The notes below the pieces were generated by a model. That model was not told where the DNA came from and made no database searches. It worked only from the letters and a program-made list of their open reading frames with translations. Source: Thermincola carboxydiphila (lineage in GTDB: Bacteria > Bacillota > Thermincolia > Thermincolales > UBA2595). From it: a stretch of 64,000 bases of DNA. The stretch lies in NCBI GenBank assembly GCA_016841325.1, contig JAENZJ010000009.1, forward strand, positions 50,148-114,147, given 5' to 3'. Position numbers and translations under genes: made by a program. Of this stretch, positions 27,285 to 37,875 are shown one piece after another. Within the stretch, counting starts at the first letter, position 1. Each line of letters opens with the position of its first letter.

Positions 27285-30200
27285 ATGCTGCTGAAACTGA
27301 AAGAAGCAACAAAATACCGCAAAAAACTTCCGGGCCTGATAGTGATCATGGCCGGGCTGTTAATCATGCCTGCAATTGCCCTGGGCTGGCCGACCAACCA
27401 TCTTGACAGCTCCCAGACAGGGAACAAGCCTTACTGCATTTCCTGCCACGGTTACAAAACAGGGTACCTTACTATCGAAAAAATTAACGGGGTTACCCCG
27501 CGGACTTCCAGTGTCACTGTTAACCGCGGCAGCAGCTTTACCGTAGATTTTAAAACCGTGGGTCTGGGATATGGGCGGTTTACCGTTGCCGGCGCTGTCC
27601 AGGTGCCGGATACATCCAAATGGCTGGTGGACAAAAAGGACCTGTCAGCTGATGTTCCCTGGTTTATTGCCACTCAGGACACATCGTGGAATGCCCCTAT
27701 CAACAGTCCTTACGTCTGGGCAACGGCATTTCCCGATACCAGCAACCCCAATGCCCAAAAGGGTGTTACCCTTGATGACGGAACGGTCGCCGGGGCCTTT
27801 ACAGACAGGAACCAGACAGCACATGATGAACAGTTCACTGCCAAAGTAACCGTAGACAGTTCGGTTCCTTATGGGAGCTATAATATTAAGCTGTGGGGTA
27901 TCGGTACGTCCAGTAACGGGATGTGGGGTTATAATGAAAAGACTGTAACGGTAAATGTCTATGATGATAATACCAGCCCTGTCCTGCCGGACCCTGAGAG
28001 CTTCCTGGCATCGGATATTACCGGTTCTTCTGTCACCCTGAACTGGAATGCCGCCACTGACAGCCAGGCCGGTGACAGCGGCATTAACGGGTATGAGATA
28101 TACCGTTCCGAGGATTCGGGGGCTACCTTCAGATATGTAGGGTATTCCTACACAAACAGCTATACTGATTCTGAGCTGAATTCGGCAACATCTTACGAAT
28201 ATAAGGTCAATGCTGTTGATAATGCCGGAAACAGTACTTTTTACACAACGACGGCGGCGGCTGAAACCCTGAGCTCCAGGACAGATGCTTCGACACCGGC
28301 TACACCCACAGGACTTAATGCGTTTCTGATTACCAACCCTGCAGACCTTAACGGGAAAATCGTTAAACTTACCTGGAATGCCAATACTGAGGGGGATGTC
28401 CAGGGCTATAAGGTTTACCGGGCAACTGCAGCGGGAGGACCTTATGCTGCCATGAGTGAAGCTCCGGTAACCGACGTTGAAAAGTATACTATAGATGCCA
28501 CCAACAATATTGAGGCATGGTCTTTTTATTTCATTGACAGTGAAATCCGTTACGGGACCACCTATTTCTACAAGGTCAGCGCCGTTGATGTTGCCGGTAA
28601 AGAGTCTCCCATGACGACATATGCCTCCGCGACACCTGCAGTGGACATCGGGGACCCGGTCAATCCCAATGGTCCCCATGGCAATTACAAAAATAAGCAG
28701 GGTATGTGCCAGAACTGCCATTCCATGCACTCTGCCAGGGGTCAGGAACTGATCTATTACAGTACTATCACCGACTCCTGTTATACATGTCATGACGGCT
28801 CCCAGAGCAAGTACAACACCAAGGCTGCCTTTGACCCGGTATATAACCCGTCCCACCACAGAATTCCTGAGGGGCGCTATTCCTGTGACGCCTGTCATAA
28901 CCCGCATTACAGCCCTGAATACGAGCCGGAGGTGGATAATACGGTTTATGCGCCGCGGCTGCTGGCGACGATTTCCATGGAAGACGGGGAAATAAAGAGG
29001 GGCGGAAACGAGTTCTGCTGGGCCTGTCACGGGGTTAATTCAGACCTGCCCAATCCCTTTGGGAGGGACCACCAGACGGCATTTATGGAGTCTAAGCATA
29101 ATTCGGAACTCCCCAGTTCCCAGGTGACCCATATAACCTGCAGGAACTGCCATGTGCCGCACGGGTCCAAGGATTATCCCCTGATGATTTCGGCTAATTC
29201 AGCTAACCTGTGCATTTCCTGTCACAAGGATAATGGGTTTACCCAGACCCAGCCCCGGCCGGATAACCCCGATTATCCTGATGTACCGGATACTGTAATC
29301 AGCGGGGTATACCTGAACAACCAGTCAAATGAATACCTGGGCACAATCCATGAAAAGAATTTTTACGGACGTAATACCTGCACCATGTGTCATGAACCTC
29401 ACGGCAGCCTGAATAACAGGTATATGCTGCGTGAGCGGTACAATGATTTCTTCAGTATTACCGAGACAGTTTATGGTATTGACTATGGACCGGTGCAGTG
29501 GATCACAGAATGGTCCGCTGAAGGTGACACTATATGTTTCCGCTGCCATGACAGCCGGTACTACGTAGCGTTTAACGGTGAGGGTGAACCTATTGAGCCG
29601 GTAATCGGCAGCAGGTTTGGGGCAGGTAATGCCAAAAACTACCACAGCCATGTAGCCGAACTAAAGGTCAGCTGCCGGGCCTGCCATGACCCCCACAGTG
29701 GTGAGAGTATATTTCACGATACAAGTTATGCTGATGAAACCTATGACTGGAACCTGAATAACAGTCACTATATCAATTTTGACTGGGCCAAACAGGTAAA
29801 TATTGTCACCTACAGCAGCAATAAAGACAGGCTGGCTTTCATCCCCACTCTTGGCTCTGCCGGTGAGGAGGCAGGTTTTTCCTGTGCTATTACCTGTCAC
29901 CAGTTTGACCACTGGATATCAGGGGATACCTATAAATCTTATTTCCGTACCAAAGACACGCCGCCACTAAAGTGTGCCGCCTGTCACGATTATGATGATT
30001 TTGATACTAACTCAAGGCATCCGGTGCTTGAACCCGGACCTGAGTCGGGGTACAAGGTAGCATGTGAGCAGTGCCATTTTGAAGACCATACCATGCATAC
30101 CCTGAAAAACCCGTATGGTTTAAAGAGTACCATAGTATCCCTTGATGACTGGACCGGTGAGCCTGAGGAGACATCACTGCCTCTGGTGATTGACCCCAAC

Positions 30201-33200
30201 ACAGGGGAGGAAGTCCCTGCCTATAAGGAGTTCTGCTGGCAGTGCCACGGCGCTGACAGTGAACTGCCCGGGATACCTGCAACCAGGCGGATCGTGTCTG
30301 ACCAGAGGACATACTTTATAAATAAACCTCATTCGCTTCTGGAGAGGGAAGGGACTGACAACCCCTATGGCCCGGACATGGATATTCCCTGTCTGAAGTG
30401 CCATGAGAACCATGCCTCCTCCAATGTCAGGCTGCTCAGAAAAAGTATTGACGGGGTGGCTATTGATGCCGCAACAGACATCGGTAAGATCAATGCCTGT
30501 ATGGCTTGTCATGACGGCTCCCCGGCCGAGTCCGACATTTCAGGCAAGTACAATGCGGCCACATCGGGCGGACACTTTATTAAGGCAGATCCCGGCAAGA
30601 AGCTGCTATGTACCGAATGCCATGAAGCTCACGGTACCACAAGCAAGAAATATCTATTGGACACGACCAACAAGTACAATACGGGAATAACCTTCCCCGA
30701 GAATTATACCGACCCGGGGGCATCCCGTGATTTCTGCCTGGCATGCCATCCTCCCGGGGAAGAGGGTGAAACTGCACAGGTATACAATACAGTCTATACC
30801 ATCAAAGTTGGTGAAGTACTGATTGAGCCGCTGCCGTATCCTGACAGGATTACAGACCACCGGGCTACCGGCAGGGAGTGTATTATCTGTCATGACCCGC
30901 ACAAGCCATGGCCGGCTACCGGCGGGGAAGATGCATGTTATGACTGCCACAGCAGGCCCAATGGTGAGGCTACCGATATTAAATCACTGGCAGGGCTGGT
31001 TTCAGAACCGGGGTCAGGTAAGGTCTCTCACCACAATATTATAGACGGGACTACTGCAGACAATACCTGTATGCAGAGGTGCCACCTGGCACACCCACAT
31101 GATGCCCGGGCAGACCACCTGAAACTGCCTGAAAAGCTGCTGTGCCTGAACTGCCATGACCATGAATCGACTTCACCGGATAAGTCGCCATATACCATTG
31201 ACAACCATCTTTTTGACGGTAAGCCTCATGACTATGAATATGTTATCAGGACTTATCCTGCTGATAACAGCGACCTCCTGGGTAACTGTGACAAGTGCCA
31301 TGTGCCTCACGGTTCTGATTACAAACCCCTGTTAAGGCTGCCCAAGGATGACCTGTGTGTCAGCTGCCATAATGGGGTGACCACCGACAGTATAGGGGAT
31401 CCCATTGAGGATATTAAAACAATGTATGAGAAGACAGGCCATAAGTACACGAGCTCTCTGACAGCCAAAATGTACTGTGATGAGTGTCATGTGCCCCATG
31501 GTTCGACTAATGACTTTTACCTGAGGGATGCTGACAACTATGCTCCACAGCAGACCCTGACCTATGTTGGGGAAACAGTTTATCAGGTTGATTTTCCCCA
31601 AAACATGAAAAGTATTACCATGAGTTATGAGCCGCGCAGGTTCTGTACCACCTGCCACCGGGAATATGTCAGTGATTCGGTAAAATCATGGGTTTACTAT
31701 ATCAGTGAGACAGCTCCCGGGGGTCAGGTGAACATCCCCAGTATACCGTTGACAGGTGATAACGGGGTTACCATTGTTGAACATAAAGCCGGTGAGACCA
31801 AAAGCTGTATAGATTGTCACAACCCACATGACCCCGAACCGGTGGGGAGCGACAAAGACTGCTTTGTCTGCCATGGAGACAGTGGTTATGCATATAATGT
31901 CGAAGAACTGACCGGACTTGAAGTTGACGGGCAGCAGACATGGCCGGAAGGAAAGACTCCAATGGCCTCATTCCACCCGATCACAGACCCTGATACCCAG
32001 TATGACCCGTCGGCAGATACGGGTAATGACTGTATGGTAATGTGCCATACAGAACACGTGCATAACCCCAGGGCTGATGTCCTCAGGGACGAGAGGTCTA
32101 CTGCAGGAGATGTCACGGCTCCCGAAATGCCCACCGGTTTCCAGGCACAGGGGTCAAGTGCCATTCAGGTTGACCTGAGCTGGACAGCCTCAACCAGTCC
32201 TGATGTCTTTGGCTACTATATCTACCGGAAGGCAGGGTCTGGTGACTGGACCAGGTACGGAGTTGTTAACAGCAGGGTCTATGCCCCGGCAAAAGTCTGG
32301 TTTTATGACGGCGGCCTTGAGCCTAACAGGACATACTCATATAAGGTTTCCGCCTATGACCGTGCCGGGAATGAATCAGGACAGACTGCCGAACAGACGG
32401 ATTCTCCCGTGGCCACTGATGATAAACAGGTACCTTCTATTCCAACCAACCTGAAAGTGACTGTGCCCGGTGAGGGGACAACTAGGCTGACTCTGAGCTG
32501 GACGGCATCCATTGATAACTGTAAGATTGCCCAGTACCGGGTGTTCCGGGCGGCCAGCCTTGACGGGGACTATATACTGGTAGGCAGTACCGGAACAACT
32601 TCGTTTACTGACAGCGGGCTTGAACCTGATACCGATTACTATTACCGAGTTTCTGCAGAGGATTTCAATGACAACCTGTCTGAGTGGTGTGCCCCGGTAC
32701 ATGGGAAGACACAGCCGGCTTATGCAGCCATAGGAGCAGGAAATTACCAGGAAGCTGATGCCAATACTACCTGGATAAAACTTTATGACCAAACCAAGAC
32801 AGCTATTACTTCCAGCTTCCCACTGGGAAAAACAGTTTATGTCCAGGTATACTGTGATGAAGCGGGACTGCCTGATGCGCCTGACACGGCTGTTGTCAGG
32901 ATTAAAAACCACCTGAATACAACTTTGGCACAATACACGTCTTACAGCCATCCTGACAGTAAAGCAGACCTCTTTGAATGGCCTGTCTTGATGAAGTCAG
33001 AGTGGTATAGTGGGGTTTATGTCCTTGAAGTGGAATTGTCACATGGAGGGACAAGTTATGTCAATGCACATGAGGCAATAATCGTGGGAGCAACAGGTAA
33101 AGGCTTCAAGTTTTACCGTGACTCTGGTTACACCGAACAGGCTTATGTTTTTGCACCCGGAGATACTGTTTATGTAAAGGCGACTTCTGACTCCATTGAT

Positions 33201-36200
33201 ACTTCCTTTAACTCGTTTAATGTCTGGATAAAGGATTTTAAAGGCAATATCAAAGTCGGGCCTTTTAACCCGGGCAACCAGCAGTACAATTTTGGCAGCC
33301 TCAGGTTTTCCTTTGTCCTGGATGACCAGTGGAATCTGGAGGATAACTGGTGGTACACAGTTGACATCTATGCTGATTATTTACTTGGCAGAAACCGGCC
33401 TAAGATTACCAAGATAGCGGAGTATGGGGCTATGTTCATGGTCAGGAGCAAGGACGAAACCCCGCCGGGCGCACCGCCTTCCCTGACTGCCGCCAACGCT
33501 GCGGCCCCGTATACCCATGAAAAAATGCAGCTTTCCTGGGATGAGGCATCAGGTGACCCGGTTTCCTATACTGTGTATCGCTGGTCGGCCCGTGACAGCC
33601 GGTTCCTTATTACCGGCTCCAACCTGGCTGCGGAAAGGACCTTTACAGATACCGGGCTGAAGCCGGAGACTTCATATTCATATCAGGTGAAGGCTGTTGA
33701 CAGGTATGGCAACATATCGGCAGCTACTGATTCCAGTCCGGCATGGGTGACCACCGGAGCAGAACCGGTCGATACTACCCGGCCCAATGCACCGACCAGT
33801 TTCCGGGCCCAGAGGGATAGCTCATCACAGGTAACTACCTATTGGAAGAATATTAATGATACTACTGACGGGGTGGTGGGTTATGCCGTTTATCGCAGCC
33901 GCAACGGTTCAGACTGGCTGCGGGTCGGAGTATCATATACAAAGCAGTACACAGATACCGGACTCAGGGGAAATACGCTCTATTACTACTACGTAACCGC
34001 ATTTGACAAGGCCGGAAACCATTCTGCGCCATCTGCAGAATTTGCGGTGACTACCCTGAGGTCGGGAGAGGATTCCAAAGAAGGCGCCCTCTGCATGTCC
34101 TGCCATGAGTCGGGTTCCCCGAACCCGAATTATACAGTGACACATACCATAGGTTCAGCTTATGTCTACAGCAAGCATAATGTGGATTATGCCATTATGA
34201 CCTTTAAGGATGGCAGTGTATATGAAGGGAACTGTACCAAGTGTCATGTGCCCCATGGCTCGGTATATGGACACCTGCTCAAGGCCCCTGATGACAATAA
34301 CCTGTGCTATAGCTGCCATACAGCAGCATCCAATACCGGGAAGTTCTCGGGGCGGGCATATTTTGACCCTTCAGCCCATGGGCAGACTACGGCGACAGGG
34401 GCACGTTCCAACACCCCGGGATACTGGCCCGGAGGTGACGGAGTCCCGGCAAGGACTGCGGCTGATGCCGGCAGGTGCTATAACTGCCATGCCCCGCATG
34501 GCAGGTTTGACCCGGCAACAGGTCAGTATATCAAGAGTTCGGCCTGGAGGGGCACGGGGACGAATCTCAATGACCTATGCTACACCTGCCATGAAGTTGA
34601 CCCTTATGGCGAATATGGCGGAAGGGCTATCTACGAGGAAACCTACCACGGGAACACAAGTGTCAATGCCAAAATGAAATTTGACGGGTATGGAGCCGGA
34701 GAATGTACCAATTGCCATGAACCCCACGGCAGCCAGTATCCCGGGATGCTGAGATACCCGGTTAATGATTCTGCCACACCAAACCAGCTGTGTCTTGAGT
34801 GCCATGACAGGGATGATATCCTGGTTGATACCGGACTGTTTGACGGTTCAGCTGTGTATGTCAATTCATCCCATGGCCTGAAGGCCCAATGGTTTGAGGA
34901 ATTAAATACAACGGCAGGAGTAGTCTACAACAAGACTTCCTTCCTCCCTGGGATATGCCTGAACTGCCACAATTCCCACGGCAGGGAGAATGCTGCCGGA
35001 GAGACGATACCCAAGATGCTGGTAGTGGATGATGGGGAAAATAATGAGATCTGTAACAAATGCCACGAATATCCCACTATCTCTTCAACAACTGTTGGAT
35101 ATCCGGGTATTGACCGGTTCAGCTCCGGAGTTCATAAGGAAAAGGCCCTCTGGCCGGGGGGTGAGCACTATACCGAGCCGATACCTGCAGATAAAACAGG
35201 CAAGTGCATCAACTGCCACGACCCCCACGGGACAGCGGAGGTCGATGCCTGGGGCCGGGTAACAAATATTACCGGGAACACCTTTGACTGGGAAGAGGAC
35301 CTGTGCTACGAATGTCATGACGGGACAACCAGCGGGGCAGATATGAAGTTCTGGCCTGAGCAGGGTATAGGCCACCTGCCTGGATATACCCTTGGACAGC
35401 ACTCTTTTAATGAGGTTATGGATGGTTCCCTGGTAACCCGGACCAGGCATGTGGAGTGCCTGGACTGCCACAATGTGCATACAGTCCTGGATATTGAAGG
35501 GACTGACTCCCTGACTACCAGGCTGTCATATGCCTTTAAGGGAGTATCCGGAGTAGAGCTGACAAGCATGCCCGCGGTGCCAAACCCCAACACTAACCCT
35601 GAATACTGGACAGACCCGGCCAAAAACCCGTATACTGTTTCCGGATACGGATGGGATGAGGTAGCTGATGTGTCAGTCAAAGACCCGGTATTACAGGAAT
35701 ATATGGTGTGTTTTAAGTGCCATTCGGATTATACGGTTGCCAGCACCGGCGGGCGGAGAGTCATTGGTTATTTTAATACCAATAACCCCTCAAACCATGG
35801 ATTCTCGACTACAGTGAAAAACAGTTTTGAAAATGCCAGGATAGAAGCAAACGGGGCCACCACCCTGACCGGTCCCGGCACCCCGGGCTGGGTATTTAAC
35901 CCAAGTAACCCCGATCACAGGCACAATATCACCTGTTCCGACTGTCACGGCAACAGCCAGGAACTCGGCGGTCCGCGCGGGCCTCACGGTTCCAACTATG
36001 ACTTTATGCTGCGGGCTGATCCCAGGAGTACCACTTTCTGTACCCAGTGTCATTCCCAGTCAGTCTATGGCAGCGATTCATCCGCCGGGTCAGGGTCAGG
36101 GACCGGGTCCGTCGGGTCACACAGCAGAAGTAACCATTATACAGCCAACCCGACATCAGGGCAAAACTTTACCCTGTCAGATGAAGCGGTGGATGCCTTT

Positions 36201-36449
36201 GGCGCCCTGTATGGCAACAACTGGTGCCGTTACTGCCACTTTGGGGGGGCTACCCAGAGCAGTAACAGGTTTATGACGGTACATGGTGCCAACGGAAAGT
36301 TTACCGACAACAGAGGGGATTACAGGACTTATAAGGGAATGAACGGGTTCTTTATCTCCTATACAAGTCCAAGTACCGGGTGTTATACCACAGGCAATAC
36401 GACAACAGAGCCCTTTCTCTGTGCACATACTTCAGGCAAAGGGTATTAA
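27285..36449 (+). CDS. Giant multiheme c-type cytochrome, 45 heme-binding motifs, FN3 domains
   Basis: A 3054-residue exported protein. I counted 42 CXXCH and 3 CX3CH motifs (CAITCH, CMQRCH, CMVMCH). Order: signal peptide (about 1-34); one heme motif at Cys51; a beta domain and two FN3 domains (to about 455); hemes 2-29 (about 475-1585); two FN3 (about 1615-1810); a beta-rich linker without cysteine-heme sites (to about 2060); two FN3 (about 2065-2260); hemes 30-45 (about 2269-2985); a short heme-free tail. Many sites read CHxPHG. No SLH domain, sortase motif or clear C-terminal anchor is visible. By family knowledge such proteins are extracellular electron conduits; the donor and acceptor are unknown. 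A strong terminator follows. Confidence 0.93.
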   Translation: MLLKLKEATKYRKKLPGLIVIMAGLLIMPAIALGWPTNHLDSSQTGNKPYCISCHGYKTGYLTIEKINGVTPRTSSVTVNRGSSFTVDFKTVGLGYGRFTVAGAVQVPDTSKWLVDKKDLSADVPWFIATQDTSWNAPINSPYVWATAFPDTSNPNAQKGVTLDDGTVAGAFTDRNQTAHDEQFTAKVTVDSSVPYGSYNIKLWGIGTSSNGMWGYNEKTVTVNVYDDNTSPVLPDPESFLASDITGSSVTLNWNAATDSQAGDSGINGYEIYRSEDSGATFRYVGYSYTNSYTDSELNSATSYEYKVNAVDNAGNSTFYTTTAAAETLSSRTDASTPATPTGLNAFLITNPADLNGKIVKLTWNANTEGDVQGYKVYRATAAGGPYAAMSEAPVTDVEKYTIDATNNIEAWSFYFIDSEIRYGTTYFYKVSAVDVAGKESPMTTYASATPAVDIGDPVNPNGPHGNYKNKQGMCQNCHSMHSARGQELIYYSTITDSCYTCHDGSQSKYNTKAAFDPVYNPSHHRIPEGRYSCDACHNPHYSPEYEPEVDNTVYAPRLLATISMEDGEIKRGGNEFCWACHGVNSDLPNPFGRDHQTAFMESKHNSELPSSQVTHITCRNCHVPHGSKDYPLMISANSANLCISCHKDNGFTQTQPRPDNPDYPDVPDTVISGVYLNNQSNEYLGTIHEKNFYGRNTCTMCHEPHGSLNNRYMLRERYNDFFSITETVYGIDYGPVQWITEWSAEGDTICFRCHDSRYYVAFNGEGEPIEPVIGSRFGAGNAKNYHSHVAELKVSCRACHDPHSGESIFHDTSYADETYDWNLNNSHYINFDWAKQVNIVTYSSNKDRLAFIPTLGSAGEEAGFSCAITCHQFDHWISGDTYKSYFRTKDTPPLKCAACHDYDDFDTNSRHPVLEPGPESGYKVACEQCHFEDHTMHTLKNPYGLKSTIVSLDDWTGEPEETSLPLVIDPNTGEEVPAYKEFCWQCHGADSELPGIPATRRIVSDQRTYFINKPHSLLEREGTDNPYGPDMDIPCLKCHENHASSNVRLLRKSIDGVAIDAATDIGKINACMACHDGSPAESDISGKYNAATSGGHFIKADPGKKLLCTECHEAHGTTSKKYLLDTTNKYNTGITFPENYTDPGASRDFCLACHPPGEEGETAQVYNTVYTIKVGEVLIEPLPYPDRITDHRATGRECIICHDPHKPWPATGGEDACYDCHSRPNGEATDIKSLAGLVSEPGSGKVSHHNIIDGTTADNTCMQRCHLAHPHDARADHLKLPEKLLCLNCHDHESTSPDKSPYTIDNHLFDGKPHDYEYVIRTYPADNSDLLGNCDKCHVPHGSDYKPLLRLPKDDLCVSCHNGVTTDSIGDPIEDIKTMYEKTGHKYTSSLTAKMYCDECHVPHGSTNDFYLRDADNYAPQQTLTYVGETVYQVDFPQNMKSITMSYEPRRFCTTCHREYVSDSVKSWVYYISETAPGGQVNIPSIPLTGDNGVTIVEHKAGETKSCIDCHNPHDPEPVGSDKDCFVCHGDSGYAYNVEELTGLEVDGQQTWPEGKTPMASFHPITDPDTQYDPSADTGNDCMVMCHTEHVHNPRADVLRDERSTAGDVTAPEMPTGFQAQGSSAIQVDLSWTASTSPDVFGYYIYRKAGSGDWTRYGVVNSRVYAPAKVWFYDGGLEPNRTYSYKVSAYDRAGNESGQTAEQTDSPVATDDKQVPSIPTNLKVTVPGEGTTRLTLSWTASIDNCKIAQYRVFRAASLDGDYILVGSTGTTSFTDSGLEPDTDYYYRVSAEDFNDNLSEWCAPVHGKTQPAYAAIGAGNYQEADANTTWIKLYDQTKTAITSSFPLGKTVYVQVYCDEAGLPDAPDTAVVRIKNHLNTTLAQYTSYSHPDSKADLFEWPVLMKSEWYSGVYVLEVELSHGGTSYVNAHEAIIVGATGKGFKFYRDSGYTEQAYVFAPGDTVYVKATSDSIDTSFNSFNVWIKDFKGNIKVGPFNPGNQQYNFGSLRFSFVLDDQWNLEDNWWYTVDIYADYLLGRNRPKITKIAEYGAMFMVRSKDETPPGAPPSLTAANAAAPYTHEKMQLSWDEASGDPVSYTVYRWSARDSRFLITGSNLAAERTFTDTGLKPETSYSYQVKAVDRYGNISAATDSSPAWVTTGAEPVDTTRPNAPTSFRAQRDSSSQVTTYWKNINDTTDGVVGYAVYRSRNGSDWLRVGVSYTKQYTDTGLRGNTLYYYYVTAFDKAGNHSAPSAEFAVTTLRSGEDSKEGALCMSCHESGSPNPNYTVTHTIGSAYVYSKHNVDYAIMTFKDGSVYEGNCTKCHVPHGSVYGHLLKAPDDNNLCYSCHTAASNTGKFSGRAYFDPSAHGQTTATGARSNTPGYWPGGDGVPARTAADAGRCYNCHAPHGRFDPATGQYIKSSAWRGTGTNLNDLCYTCHEVDPYGEYGGRAIYEETYHGNTSVNAKMKFDGYGAGECTNCHEPHGSQYPGMLRYPVNDSATPNQLCLECHDRDDILVDTGLFDGSAVYVNSSHGLKAQWFEELNTTAGVVYNKTSFLPGICLNCHNSHGRENAAGETIPKMLVVDDGENNEICNKCHEYPTISSTTVGYPGIDRFSSGVHKEKALWPGGEHYTEPIPADKTGKCINCHDPHGTAEVDAWGRVTNITGNTFDWEEDLCYECHDGTTSGADMKFWPEQGIGHLPGYTLGQHSFNEVMDGSLVTRTRHVECLDCHNVHTVLDIEGTDSLTTRLSYAFKGVSGVELTSMPAVPNPNTNPEYWTDPAKNPYTVSGYGWDEVADVSVKDPVLQEYMVCFKCHSDYTVASTGGRRVIGYFNTNNPSNHGFSTTVKNSFENARIEANGATTLTGPGTPGWVFNPSNPDHRHNITCSDCHGNSQELGGPRGPHGSNYDFMLRADPRSTTFCTQCHSQSVYGSDSSAGSGSGTGSVGSHSRSNHYTANPTSGQNFTLSDEAVDAFGALYGNNWCRYCHFGGATQSSNRFMTVHGANGKFTDNRGDYRTYKGMNGFFISYTSPSTGCYTTGNTTTEPFLCAHTSGKGY

Positions 36450-36468
36450 GCACAAGCAGACTCAAGAG

Positions 36469-36504
36469 GGGTGACAGGTTACCAGCGTTTCAGGCCTGTC
36501 ACCC
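36469..36504 (+). terminator. Terminator of the cytochrome operon
   Basis: A perfect 10-bp stem, GGGTGACAGG with CCTGTCACCC, and a 16-base loop, followed by TGTTTTTG. It separates the giant cytochrome from resB. Confidence 0.85.
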
Positions 36505-36597
36505 TGTTTTTGCAGGTCCCGGAAATGAACGGGGTGCATAGGTTAAATGGTGTAATATTGAAGGAAATCCCATTTCCGGGATTCAACAGGAGGCAAG

Positions 36598-37875
36598 ATG
36601 AAAAACAGGGTAATAAAGTTGTTGGTCTCTTCCAGAACGGCCCTGGGCCTGATGTCAGCAATACTGGTTTATATACTTGCTGTTGTTTACCTCTCACCTT
36701 TAACGGGTGACGGACAGTCGTGGTTTGGGGGGTGGTGGTTTGCCGCTGCCCTGGTCGGCTTAGGCCTTAGTATTGTCTTGTGTACTTTAAGAAGGGCTGT
36801 AAGGCTGTATCGTGCCAGCAGTGAGGAGAGTCAGCAAAAAAACCCTCAGGGCCCGCCTGCAGTAAACGAGATATTGACCGGCCTGAATCCGGGGGAAATT
36901 GAAGACAGGCTGAGACGTAAAGGATTTAGGCTATACTCAGGTGGTGAATGGGTTTATGGTGTGAAACACCCTTATTCATCGTGGGGATCAGTGTTGTTTC
37001 ACCTCGGCCTGGTTGCAATCCTGGCCGGTTTCGGAATCTCAGCGATGTTTGGGATGCGCGGTGAAGTAATGATTCCCGAGGGGGTTGCGGTACGCTTCCC
37101 GGGTGAATTAAACATCATTGCACAGGGACCCTTTTATTCTGATACCGGACCATACCTGGCCGGACTGCGGGAATTCACCGTCAGCAAAGTCAATGGTGAG
37201 ATAAATCAGGTAAGGGGGATTCTTGATTTCATGGCTGGGGATTTCCGTTATCAATACCAGACTGAAATTAACAATCCTGCCAGGTACAGCGGGTATTACT
37301 GGCGCATCAAGGATTACGGGTATTCAGCCCACCTGGTTATCAGGGATAAATCAGGAAACACGGTCATTGCTGATTATGCCAATATAGGCAAGGCCAACGG
37401 CAGGCATCATGATGAGTTCCTCCTCCCTGACGGGTCCGGATTCACTATTGATTTCCTGGAGCCTGCCTCAGCAGACGGGTCCGGAAATAACAATCCGGGG
37501 GCAGGGAAAGGCCGGGCCGCAATACGGATTTCCTTTACCAAAGCAGGTGAAACCGGGGTTCCTGCCCAGGGGACGGTAGCCGAAGCTGCTGCAGCGAATA
37601 TCGGGGATTATCAGGTCGGTTTCCCTGATTACCGCTACTGGGGAATTTTTGACGTGTCCAGGGATCCCGGTGAGCCGCTGGTCTATCTCGGCGGGCTGAT
37701 GGGGATCGGTGGCCTGGCCTGGCGCGCTTTCTTTATCAGAAAGCGTATCTGGATAAGGTTTGCTGTTGAAAACGGCGCCACATTGGTTTCTTGGACAGCC
37801 AGGGCGGATTATTTCAGTAGTCTGTTCGGGAATGAGGTCAGGGAACTCCTGGATGATGAAAGGGGAAAAGTCTGA
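36598..37875 (+). CDS. resB: Cytochrome c biogenesis protein ResB
   Basis: A 425-residue ResB/Ccs1-family protein: membrane helices near the N-terminus (about 13-35, 43-65), a third after the segment KHPYSSWGSVLFHLGLVAILAGF (about 125-150), a long extracytoplasmic domain, and a last helix near 365-385. System II (ResBC) exports heme and attaches it to CXXCH apocytochromes outside the membrane. Its location directly behind 57 heme-binding sites on three cytochromes is functionally sensible. ATG 36598 follows AGGAGG; the stop overlaps the start of ccsB by one base, so the pair is translationally coupled. Confidence 0.9.
   Translation: MKNRVIKLLVSSRTALGLMSAILVYILAVVYLSPLTGDGQSWFGGWWFAAALVGLGLSIVLCTLRRAVRLYRASSEESQQKNPQGPPAVNEILTGLNPGEIEDRLRRKGFRLYSGGEWVYGVKHPYSSWGSVLFHLGLVAILAGFGISAMFGMRGEVMIPEGVAVRFPGELNIIAQGPFYSDTGPYLAGLREFTVSKVNGEINQVRGILDFMAGDFRYQYQTEINNPARYSGYYWRIKDYGYSAHLVIRDKSGNTVIADYANIGKANGRHHDEFLLPDGSGFTIDFLEPASADGSGNNNPGAGKGRAAIRISFTKAGETGVPAQGTVAEAAAANIGDYQVGFPDYRYWGIFDVSRDPGEPLVYLGGLMGIGGLAWRAFFIRKRIWIRFAVENGATLVSWTARADYFSSLFGNEVRELLDDERGKV

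Noticed and set aside
27645..29030. 461-residue open frame antisense to the giant cytochrome
   Set aside because: It lies wholly opposite the heme-motif coding sequence, has no ribosome site and shows no recognisable domain; long antisense frames are expected in repetitive codon contexts.
36450..36597. Extra frame over the cytochrome terminator (36471-36710)
   Set aside because: It runs through a strong terminator hairpin and overlaps the resB start; no family features.
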